Positions 17,171-23,581 of a stretch of 28,082 nucleotides of DNA are shown piece by piece; within the stretch, counting starts at the first letter, position 1; the number at the start of each line of letters is the position of its first letter. The stretch spans positions 1-28,082 of the forward strand of contig CAYVFC010000107.1 of assembly GCA_964450715.1 (NCBI GenBank), read 5' to 3'. The notes under the pieces were generated by a model. That model was not told where the DNA came from, did no database searches, and was given only the letters and a program-made list of their open reading frames with translations. Source of the DNA: CAYVFC01 sp964450715 (GTDB lineage: Bacteria; Myxococcota_A; Polyangia; Polyangiales; JAFGIB01). The position numbers and the translations under genes were made by a program.

Positions 17171-17364
17171 CAGGCGCGCTGGTGTTCGTAGCGAAGCCCT
17201 TCTTGTTGAACACGATAAAGTAAGTCCTCGAAGACGCCCGCTTGCTAATTCCCGATCGCGAAAGAGGCGATCCTCTTGAACGGGCGACGTACCTCGCGAG
17301 CGGCGCAGGCGGGGAAGGAGCGCGGTCCGCGCGATCCGTCCGGGCTGTAATCCCCGCGTCCGAA

Positions 17365-17404
17365 GTCTGGACGCGCTGTCCGGGGTCTGGACGCCGTTGT
17401 CCAG
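17365..17404 (+). promoter_or_regulatory. Tandem 20-bp dyads, likely enhancer for a sigma-54 activator
   Basis: Two adjacent 20-bp units (17365-17384 and 17385-17404) both begin GTCTGGACGC and each contains a dyad, TGGAC-N6-GTCC. They lie about 125-165 bp upstream of the predicted start of the sigma-54 promoter at 17503, the usual position for binding of a bacterial enhancer-binding protein. The protein is not encoded in the window. The rest of the 406-bp gap (17171-17576) shows no other feature I can support. Confidence 0.55.
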
Positions 17405-17502
17405 CTCCCGGACGAGGCGGGGGAATATCGAGGAACTCGTGGGGAGGTATCCAAAAACCCTTTCTTAGCAAGTGCTTACGAGCGTTCGATCTTGGGTCTG
17501 CT

Positions 17503-17518
17503 TGGCACGTTGATTGCT
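17503..17518 (+). promoter_or_regulatory. Perfect-consensus sigma-54 promoter
   Basis: TGGCACG-TTGA-TTGCT matches the -24/-12 consensus TGGCACG-N4-TTGCW at every defined position. Transcription should start near 17530. This argues against an ATG at 17532 as the first codon and for the ATG at 17577, leaving a leader of about 47 nt. It drives the four small genes from 17577 to 18910. Confidence 0.85.
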
Positions 17519-17576
17519 TGCTAAATAGAGCATGGAAAACGGACGAAAACTCAGACTGGATAGTGGGGTGACTGAC

Positions 17577-17990
17577 ATGGCTCACAAGATACTGATCGTC
17601 GACGACGAGGAGACCATCCTTTTCGCGATGAGAGAGTACTTCTCCATCTGCGGTTTCGACGTGGACACCGCGCTGGAGAGCGAGGAAGCCAAGGCCAAGC
17701 TCGAGGGCACCGAGTACTCGGCGGCCATCGTCGACCTGCGGTTGCACGGGTTCGCGGGCACCGAGGGCCTGGACGTGGTGCGCCACGCCCGCGAGGTGCG
17801 GCCCGATACCCGCATCGTCGTCCTTACCGCCTACGGGACCTCGCAGATCGAGCGCCAGGCCAACGAGCTGGGCGTCGACTCCTTCCTGCAGAAGCCCAAG
17901 CCGCTTCCGGACATCGCCCAGGTGGTCTACGGGTTGCTCTCCGCGGAAAAACAGACCGGGACCGCGATCGCCGGACAGGTAGGAGCCTGA
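17577..17990 (+). CDS. Stand-alone receiver (REC-only) response regulator
   Basis: A 137-residue CheY-like protein consisting only of a receiver domain. The acidic pair is D9/D10, the phospho-acceptor is D53 in AIVDLRLHG, T84 is in VVLTAYG and K106 in LQKPKP, so all switch residues are present. A short Gly/Ala-rich tail follows and there is no output domain. The start at 17577 follows GGGGTGA; an in-frame ATG at 17532 is too close to the predicted transcription start. It is the first gene of the sigma-54 operon. The next gene starts 1 bp after its stop, and AGGAG for that gene lies inside this reading frame. It probably signals by protein contact, perhaps with the coiled-coil products that follow. 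Confidence 0.9.
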   Translation: MAHKILIVDDEETILFAMREYFSICGFDVDTALESEEAKAKLEGTEYSAAIVDLRLHGFAGTEGLDVVRHAREVRPDTRIVVLTAYGTSQIERQANELGVDSFLQKPKPLPDIAQVVYGLLSAEKQTGTAIAGQVGA

Positions 17991-17991
17991 C

Positions 17992-18405
17992 ATGCATGCC
18001 GAGGCCTACGAGATTCACCACGAGCAGTACGGGGAAGAGCTGGACTGCGAGGATGTCCTGGGGGCGGTCGCTTCTCTGCGCGACGAGCTCAGCTTGGTGG
18101 CCAACGACATGCGCGCCGTCATCAGCGAGAACGCCCGCCTCAGGCAGGAGCTGCAGAGCCTGCGCAGTCGGCGCGAAACCGAGCAGTTCCGGGGCCGTCG
18201 CGAGCGGACGCCGCGGGTCTCCGAGGTCCATCACATCAGGGACGAGATCGACCAGCTAGTCCACCTGCACGAGGCGGCCTCCGGCGAGCGCGCTCGGGGC
18301 TACGAGGAGCGCCCGGTGCGCCGCCCGCACAACTGCGGCTGCGACGACGAGGCCGCGCGCATGAAGAAGATGTTCATGATGATGATGATGGCGGATCTGG
18401 TTTAG
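17992..18405 (+). CDS. Unrecognised coiled-coil protein with five consecutive Met near the C-terminus
   Basis: A 137-residue soluble protein I cannot assign to a family. Residues about 20-65 form a heptad-like helix (VASLRDELSLVANDMRAVISENARLRQELQSLR in context). An Arg-rich linker follows, then a second short helix (VSEVHHIRDEIDQLVHLHEA), a Cys-X-Cys site (HNCGCDDE) and the tail RMKKMFMMMMMADLV. The tail is encoded by five ATG codons in a row. The CxC, nearby His and Met-rich tail could bind metal or a membrane or protein surface; that is speculation. AGGAG lies 6 nt before the ATG. It is the second gene of the sigma-54 operon. Confidence 0.75.
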   Translation: MHAEAYEIHHEQYGEELDCEDVLGAVASLRDELSLVANDMRAVISENARLRQELQSLRSRRETEQFRGRRERTPRVSEVHHIRDEIDQLVHLHEAASGERARGYEERPVRRPHNCGCDDEAARMKKMFMMMMMADLV

Positions 18406-18422
18406 AGAGGCGGAGGTAGATC

Positions 18423-18776
18423 ATGGGACTCGGAGTGGCAGCCAGAAACCTTGAAAGGATTCGGCCGATGAACCTCATCGAAACCATCACGGAGCTCAAG
18501 CGCGAGTTTGGACGCATGCAGGAGGAGCTGCGCGAGAAGGACGCGGAGATCGAGCGGCTCAAGTGCCGGCTCGAGAAGCGCACCCCCGTCTCCCAGGCCG
18601 TCTCCGAGGTCGACATCGAGTCGGTCCGCCGCAAGATCGCCTCCTTCTGCCACCCGGACCGCGGCGGCGACACCGAGCTGATGAGCACCGTCAACATGCT
18701 GCTCGACCTTTTCGACGAGCAGGAGAGCGGTCCCGAGCAGCTGGTCAACTCCAGGCAGGCCGGGGGGGTGGCATGA
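18423..18776 (+). CDS. Coiled-coil protein with a J-domain-like HPD motif
   Basis: A 117-residue protein. Residues about 17-53 are a strongly charged coiled coil (LKREFGRMQEELREKDAEIE). Residues about 65-99 resemble helix II, loop and helix III of a DnaJ J-domain, RRKIASFCHPDRGGD followed by an amphipathic helix. The HPD tripeptide at 77-79 is the part of DnaJ that stimulates DnaK ATPase. Helix I of a normal J-domain is replaced by the coil, so DnaK stimulation is an inference. GGAGG lies 6 nt before the ATG at 18423; a second ATG at 18468 is an alternative start. The stop overlaps the next start (ATGA). Confidence 0.75.
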   Translation: MGLGVAARNLERIRPMNLIETITELKREFGRMQEELREKDAEIERLKCRLEKRTPVSQAVSEVDIESVRRKIASFCHPDRGGDTELMSTVNMLLDLFDEQESGPEQLVNSRQAGGVA

Positions 18777-18910
18777 TGAACGATACGCTCAGAAGGCCCT
18801 CGCAGCTGGTCGAGATCAATCGCAAGCTGGCCGACGACCTGGACTCGAGCCGGCAAGCCACGCCGGCGGCCGAGCGCGAGCGCGACCGGCTAATAGACGA
18901 GTTTGAGTAG
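18773..18910 (+). CDS. Small helical protein, possibly truncated by a nonsense codon
   Basis: A 45-residue, charged, probably helical protein. It starts at an ATG that overlaps the previous stop (ATGA), so it is translationally coupled. After the TAG at 18908-18910 the same frame continues for 22 codons, beginning LREMVSEPGN, with similar helical character at first, and ends inside the palindrome at 18972. The TAG may thus be a recent nonsense change. I do not recognise a family. It is the last gene of the sigma-54 operon. Confidence 0.55.
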   Translation: MMNDTLRRPSQLVEINRKLADDLDSSRQATPAAERERDRLIDEFE

Positions 18911-18971
18911 CTGCGCGAGATGGTGAGCGAGCCGGGTAACCGGGGTAAACAGCCCACCTCCTTCAAAACCA

Positions 18972-19041
18972 CGTCGTAGAAGTTATGTAAACGTACGTCG
19001 GCGGACGAAGGCCGACGTACGTTTACATAACTTCTACGACG
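18972..19041. repeat. Perfect palindrome with 31-bp arms and 8-nt loop
   Basis: The 31 bases 18972-19002 are the exact reverse complement of 19011-19041, with loop GGACGAAG. The stem is not especially GC-rich and has no T tract, so it does not look like an ordinary terminator, though it would still fold at the end of the sigma-54 operon transcript. It marks the boundary between that operon and the decayed zone to the right. It may be a tiny mobile palindrome or a joined pair of insertion-sequence ends. Confidence 0.9.
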
Positions 19042-19078
19042 CGGCAAAATTCCAGCTAACGAAAACAGGGGGGCAGCT

Positions 19079-20508
19079 ATGCGGTTTTTTCTCGGCTTCC
19101 GACAGCGTTCCTGGTTGCGACGACGCTAGGGTGCGGCGGTGACAAAGCACCGCCATTCGTCGACTACCAGACCGATGACGATCGCGGCGGAGAGACCGAC
19201 GAGGAGACGAGAAGACGTCTACTCGAAGAGAACGAGTCCGGAGGAACGACCGAAGCCAGTAACGACGGCATCAACCCGATCGCACCGATCGATGGCTCCT
19301 CGGTATCCTACGTCGGCGACCAGGTGCCGTCGCGCGACGGGTCGCTGGATGTCTACTCCGAGCCGTTCGAGATCCACTTCGCCATTCCGGAGGTCGATCC
19401 GGACTACGACGGCCCCTCCCCCCTAGGATTCGAGGCCTCGGTGGAAACGACCTGCGACGCCGACACGCCCGAAGACGAATCCGACGACCACGTCAGCGTC
19501 GGCGTCAGCGGTAGCGGCATGAGTGCGCCGAACGCGCTACTATCTCTGTTCCGCCCGGCACACGCTTGCGGTGGGCGGCGAGTCATGAACGGCGAGAGAG
19601 TAACACTGCTCTTTCGCGTCTCTTACACCGATACCGACGGGACGACGTACTCCAGGGAGTTCGCGCTGGTGCTAACCGGAGTCGGCGGTACGAACGCCGG
19701 CGAGTTCGATCCGGATCTCATCCAGTACTCGCCTCTCGGATCCTGTGATGGCGGCCGGCTCGATCCCGAGACCGATCTGTGCTGGGAAGATCCACCGTCG
19801 TACGATATTACGGGTGAGCAGTTGGTAGGGGGCGACATGAACTGGGCCGATGCCAGGGCATATTGCGAGGGGCTCTCCTCTGGCGGCCGCGACGACTGGA
19901 GGCTGCCGACCATCGACGAGCTGAGAACACTGATTCGGCCACCGTATACCTACAGCCTCTGCGCGCAAAACCTACCGGGCGGGGTATGCGGCGTGACCGA
20001 CCCGAATTGCCTGAACAGCGATCCCTGCGCCGAGAATTGTTCGGGTTGTTTCAACGGTCTGGGTCCGGCCGAAGGCGGGTGTTTCTGTAACCGTTCAGGG
20101 GGGGCAGTGCTGTCTGAGACGACGGCGGCCAATCCATCCCGAAAAACCGGCTTTCGTCCTCGGGCCGGCTCGTCAGGTACAGGGAGTACCATCCTCGCCG
20201 GCCCTGCGGGCGCGCTCGGTTTTTCGGGCGCCTTGGCCGCCGCACTGTCCAAGGCCTGAACGCTTACGTGTTTCTGGCCGGAGGAGTTCACCGGTTCGTG
20301 TGTCACTTTCGGCAGCTGGTGGTCCTCCTCCGAGGTAACGGACAACCCCAGCTCCTATTGGCTGGTCAGCTTCCTGAACGGAGCGGTGAGAGAGGTCGAT
20401 GCGACCAGGGGACGGTACGGAGACGAAAGATTCTACGACGACGGAATGTACGGCAGCTCGCAGATCAACGTCCGGTGTGTTTACGAAGACGACGCTGGTG
20501 GTTCGTAG
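19079..20508 (+). pseudogene. DUF1566 (Lcl) lipoprotein gene, frameshifted and interrupted by a MITE
   Basis: AGGGGGG precedes an ATG at 19079, but its frame stops after 16 codons. Adding one T to the T6 run at 19085-19090 restores the frame and gives a lipoprotein signal, MRFFSRLPTAFLVATTLGC, with lipobox TLGC. The frame then runs through an acidic tether to a DUF1566 domain (DDWRLPTIDELRTLI). At 20087 a 181-bp palindromic element with an 8-bp target duplication interrupts it. After the element the same frame resumes as CFWPEEFTGSC, WWSSSE and NVRCVYEDD, to TAG at 20506-20508. Removing 189 bp and adding 1 nt gives exactly 414 codons. The insertion keeps the frame except for one TGA at 20257-20259. 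The T-run change could be a sequencing error, a fixed mutation or a slippage switch. It shares its domain type with the protein at 4031. Confidence 0.85.
20087..20267. mobile_element. 181-bp IS66-type MITE with 8-bp target-site duplication
   Basis: The ends are GTAACCGTTCAGG and the reverse complement of GTAAGCGTTCAGG. The flanks are the identical octamer GTGTTTCT (20079-20086 and 20268-20275). GTAA-starting ends and 8-bp duplications are hallmarks of the IS66 family. There is no transposase. The two halves resemble each other to the centre, sharing CAGTGC, GGCGGCCAA, CCCGAAAAACCG and GGGCCGGC, so the whole element can fold into one long hairpin. Excising it with one octamer restores a continuous DUF1566 coding sequence (EGGCFWPEE), which proves insertion. 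Confidence 0.88.
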
Positions 20509-20709
20509 AGGGCAGCGGACGTACGCGGAAAGACGAGCGGGCCGGCTCCGCGCGCCACCGGCGAGCAACAGTGGGGAGGGGTGCTGCCGCCGAATCGATT
20601 GCGGTTAACGGAGAAGGGTCGGCTGGTGGGAAAACGCGGCAATTCTCGGGTCGCCGCTGGCCGGCGGCGGCCGGTAGCGTCGATTTCCGGACCACTGCAT
20701 AATTTGAGC

Positions 20710-20946
20710 GTGACCTCGCGAGCACACAAGATCCTAGAAGAAGCGCTCACGCTGCCAGAGGAGGACCGCGTCTATCTGGTGGAGGCCTTGCAGGAGAGCA
20801 TCGGTCCGGTCGATTCACAGCAAGAGGTCGATGCTGCCTGGCGTGAAGAAGTCGAGCGGCGCCTCAAGAGTATTGAGGATAGCACCGCAGCGCTTCACGA
20901 TTGGCAAGACGTCAAACGCGAGCTACTCGATATCGTCAAGAGTTGA
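20710..20946 (+). CDS. Addiction-module antitoxin (TIGR02574-like)
   Basis: A 78-residue protein of the putative addiction-module component family. The pattern is AHKILEEALTLPEEDRVYLVEALQESI, followed by a Glu/Arg-rich helix WREEVERRLKSIED. Family members pair with RelE/ParE-type toxins. Start codon choice is uncertain between GTG at 20710 and TTG at 20704, with no clear Shine-Dalgarno sequence. Its stop overlaps the ATG of the toxin pseudogene (TGATG), the usual coupling. The 200 bp upstream (20509-20709) hold no recognisable gene. Confidence 0.75.
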   Translation: MTSRAHKILEEALTLPEEDRVYLVEALQESIGPVDSQQEVDAAWREEVERRLKSIEDSTAALHDWQDVKRELLDIVKS

Positions 20947-21269
20947 TGCTCCCGATTCGTGTCCTCGATGAGGCTCGGCAAGAGTTCGCCGAAGTCGGCC
21001 GATGGTAGCGGCAAAAACAACCGTCGCTCGCCCTCGACGTGGTTACCGAATACTTCACCTGCGTGGAAAGGGCCACCGAGTACCCGCGATCGGGTGTCCT
21101 GATTTCCGGTTTGAGAGTGAAGTTCGAAGTGCGGCGGTTCCTGCTCGATCGCTTTCCCTATTCGGTAATCGCTGCTTGTCTCGAGGACGAGCTTGTCGTG
21201 GTTGCCATTGCCCACCACAGCCGAAAGCCCGGCTACTGGCGCAAGCGCCTGGCCAAGGTAGAGCCTTAG
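20946..21269 (+). pseudogene. ParE/RelE-type toxin inactivated by one nonsense codon
   Basis: Read through, this is a 107-residue ParE-like toxin: LPIRVLDEARQEFAEVGRW at the start, then VRRFLLDRFPYSVIA, LVVVAIAHHSRKPGYWRKRL at the end, all family landmarks. Codon 21 (21006-21008) is TAG directly after Trp20, where the family normally has Tyr in a WY pair; one base change from TAC or TAT would explain it. No frameshift is needed, and the rest is intact up to the TAG at 21267-21269. The toxin is therefore probably dead while the antitoxin remains. The MITE-like element begins one base after its stop. Confidence 0.82.
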
Positions 21270-21492
21270 GAGGCACCGCAAAACAAACGATCCGGTTGGG
21301 TCGCGCGGACGGGCGCACTCGCGGCACCAGAACTGGGGCAATTCTGTTGAATCATCCCAGTGTCCTCGGAAAAATCCTCGAAATAGCGCTCTCGACCCTA
21401 GGGAGAGATCTCTGCGGTTTTTCCTCCGGGCGCGCTCGCGATTGCGCTCCGCCGACGCGCCCGGTCTCGGAGCGTTTATTTTGCGGTGCCTC
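21270..21492. mobile_element. 223-bp MITE-like element with 5-bp target duplication
   Basis: The left end GAGGCACCGCAAAACAAACG and the inverted right end GAGGCACCGCAAAATAAACG differ at one base in the first 20. Similarity continues in weaker form for tens of bases (TCCG, then GC-rich blocks). The element is bracketed by CTTAG at 21265-21269 and 21493-21497. It has no plausible transposase gene, so it is non-autonomous. Joining the flanks puts the toxin stop directly before the enoyl-CoA hydratase fragment. I cannot assign the parent insertion-sequence family. Confidence 0.78.
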
Positions 21493-21497
21493 CTTAG

Positions 21498-21854
21498 CTT
21501 TCGGGGTTCCTGCTCAGCCTCAGCCTCGAGCTGTGCGCGCAGCTGGCCGAGATGGGGCTGGCCAACGAGGCGTTGCCGGCGGAGCAGGTCTATCCCGCGG
21601 CCCGGACGCGGGAGTTCCTCGCGGCCGCGCCGGTATCGGTCGCGGTATCCAAGCGGCTGCTCTGGGAAGGGTTGACCACGGGCATCGACGAGATGTACCG
21701 GCGCGAGTTCGAGCTGTTCGCCTGGATCGGCGCGCAGGCGGACGCGCGCGAGGGGGTGGAGTCGTTCATGCAGAAGCGCGATCCCGACTGGAAGCTCGCG
21801 GTGAGCAGCGGACTTCCGGATCTGCTCGACAAGACCCGTCGGCGAGAAGGGTGA
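21498..21854 (+). pseudogene. Enoyl-CoA hydratase/isomerase C-terminal fragment
   Basis: A frame open from 21498 to 21854 encodes about 118 residues matching the C-terminal half of crotonases: AEMGLANEALPAEQV, then VSVAVSKRLLWEGL, and the tail ELFAWIGAQADAREGVESFMQKRDPDW. Full family members are about 250 residues. The N-terminal half with the CoA-binding and oxyanion-hole motifs is missing. No start is needed for this call; an ATG at 21552 could only make a shorter fragment. It is a degraded remnant. Confidence 0.82.
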
Positions 21855-21943
21855 TCCAGAAGGGGCGGGACACCGCGTTCGGGCGGAAGGTGCTATCCTT
21901 GGGGTAAAGCGTCCACGATCGGCAGAGTAGGGCGGAATCCGCG

Positions 21944-22993
21944 ATGAAGCATTTGATCGATAACTATCGCAATCTCCCCGGAGACCACTGCGGCAGCACT
22001 GCCATGCGCAACCTGCTCTTTCACTACTGCGACCTCGATCTGGCCGAGGAGGTGGTGTTCGGTCTAGGTTCGGGCATCGACTTCTTCTACATCGAGGGAA
22101 AGGGGGTCGACCCGGCGGTGCTGACCTTTGGCCGCAGTATCACCATGGAGGCCGACGTCGGTCTCGCGCTGTCCATCGACTACCGGGAGGCGCCGGACGC
22201 GGACGACGCCAGAGCCTGGAGCCAGGTGCGACAGGAGGTGCTGCAAGGGTGGCCCACCATGCTCTCGGGCGACGTGTTCTATCTGGACTACCGCGAGTTC
22301 AAGGTGCACTTCCCCTCGCATCGTTTCGTGCTTCTGGGTTTCGACGACGAATCCGAGGTGGCCTACCTGGCCGACCGGATCGGCCCCGAGCCGGAAGCCT
22401 GCTCCTACGCGGCGCTGGCCCGCAGCAGGAATCCGAGCGACGCCATCTCGACCTTCAACCTGTGGGGGAAGTTCCACAACACCGTCCCCGGGCGCTCTCT
22501 GGGGGAAGCCTGCGAGTTGGCGCTAGGCAAGAGCGCGCAGCGCATGCTGGGCGACGATCCGTCCCAGTCCCAGCTCTTGACGGCCGTGACCGGAGGCGAC
22601 GGGTTGCGGGTCGCGACCGGGCTCGCTGGTTTGATGGAGCTATCCCGGAACATCCCCGGCTGGGCGGAGAGAGAGGATTGTCGCTGGATCACCTCCTATG
22701 CTTCTCGCTGTATGGAGACCTTTGGTACCGGCGGAGGCAACTTTCGCACCCTGTATTCGAGGTATCTGGGCTGGGCCAGAGAGGTGCGGCCCGATCTGGT
22801 CGACGAACACCTGATCGAGCTGGCCGCCTCCTCCGCCAGACGCTGGACCGAGCTGGCGTCGCTGTTGACCAGCGGCGGCAAGAACCGGGAAGACCGCGCG
22901 ACCTGGCAGGAGGCCAGCCGCGTTGCTGGTACCATCGCCGGGCTGGAGAGCGAGCTCTTCGAGAAACTCGGGGAGAAGACGGCGCGGGGATAG
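21944..22993 (+). CDS. BtrH N-terminal domain/DUF4872-like protein
   Basis: A 349-residue protein. Its N-terminus resembles the butirosin biosynthesis protein BtrH fold: NYRNLPGDHCGSTAMRNLL with a nucleophile-like Cys16 in HCGS, then GLGSGIDFFYI and a later FPSHRFVLLGFDD that may hold the catalytic His and Asp. The C-terminal part (about 200-349) is helical and fits DUF4872. BtrH transfers an acyl side chain from a carrier protein, but homologues occur widely outside antibiotic clusters and no other such genes are visible here, so substrate and function are open. The ATG at 21944 follows AGGGCGGAA. It is the only clearly intact larger gene inside the decay zone. Confidence 0.78.
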   Translation: MKHLIDNYRNLPGDHCGSTAMRNLLFHYCDLDLAEEVVFGLGSGIDFFYIEGKGVDPAVLTFGRSITMEADVGLALSIDYREAPDADDARAWSQVRQEVLQGWPTMLSGDVFYLDYREFKVHFPSHRFVLLGFDDESEVAYLADRIGPEPEACSYAALARSRNPSDAISTFNLWGKFHNTVPGRSLGEACELALGKSAQRMLGDDPSQSQLLTAVTGGDGLRVATGLAGLMELSRNIPGWAEREDCRWITSYASRCMETFGTGGGNFRTLYSRYLGWAREVRPDLVDEHLIELAASSARRWTELASLLTSGGKNREDRATWQEASRVAGTIAGLESELFEKLGEKTARG

Positions 22994-23003
22994 GGAAAGG
23001 CCT

Positions 23004-23581
23004 ATGCACAAAGCGTCCGGCGGAGCCTCGGCGCAGTTCGGTATCTCCAGCAGCCAGTTCGGCTCGGGCGGCGGACGAGAGAACGGGATACCGAGCCGCT
23101 CGGCGATGGTTATGGGCTATGCAAATACAAGCGGGGGATCGGGAAACGTCGCCTTCTCTCGGGACCGGTAGTATCGGGCGCTTTTACCACCGGGCTGTTC
23201 CTGTTCGAGTACTTCGCCATGCAAGCGGAGATGTACGGCAACATCCTGATCGATCCGTTGGTGGAGATGAACGGTCAAGAGGCGACCGCGAACGGGAGCT
23301 TTTCCGCCTTCGGGTTTGGCGTGGGTGCGACCTATTACCTGATGTCGATCAATGTCTACCTCTCGCAAATCCTGGGAGCCGGGGCGGCCGAGGTGAGCGC
23401 TGGCATGGGCTCGGTCGGAACCGAGCTCGGATTCGCCGCGCATACGCTGATCGGCAAGGAGTGGTTTCTGGGAGAGGACTGGGGGCTGGGAGCCGCGGCT
23501 CAGCTCCTGTTCATGTAGCTGCCGGACCTGCAGCGGTTGGCCGTGGTCGGATGCGGCCTGCAGGCCTCGCTCTCCTTCAAT
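23004..23581 (+). pseudogene. Degraded outer-membrane beta-barrel protein gene
   Basis: The frame from about 23171 to 23515 encodes a barrel-like sequence: SGAFTTGLFLFEYF, then FGFGVGATYYLMSINVYLSQILG and LIGKEWFLGEDWGLGAAAQLLF. It matches a family of small beta-barrel proteins common in myxobacteria. TAG at 23516-23518 interrupts it, and the same frame continues as LPDLQRLAVVGCGLQASLSFN, which fits the last strand. Upstream, the ATG at 23004 (MHKASGGAS) opens a different frame that ends at 23171, so a frameshift or rearrangement is also needed. No intact signal peptide was found. Confidence 0.7.

Noticed and set aside
17532..17576. Longer start of the receiver protein at the ATG 17532
   Set aside because: It lies within a few bases of the predicted sigma-54 transcription start, has no ribosome site, and the receiver fold begins right after the ATG at 17577.
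18972..19041. Rho-independent terminator of the sigma-54 operon
   Set aside because: There is no T tract after the stem on either strand and the arms are far longer and less GC-rich than typical terminators. It is kept as a repeat only.
20257..20259. TGA as a natural stop of a shorter DUF1566 lipoprotein
   Set aside because: The stop lies inside the inserted element, and the conserved C-terminal half of the domain resumes in the same frame right after the target duplication.
21002..21907. Open frame of about 301 codons spanning the second MITE-like element
   Set aside because: It crosses the toxin, the element and the hydratase fragment in a frame that fits none of them; explained by high GC.
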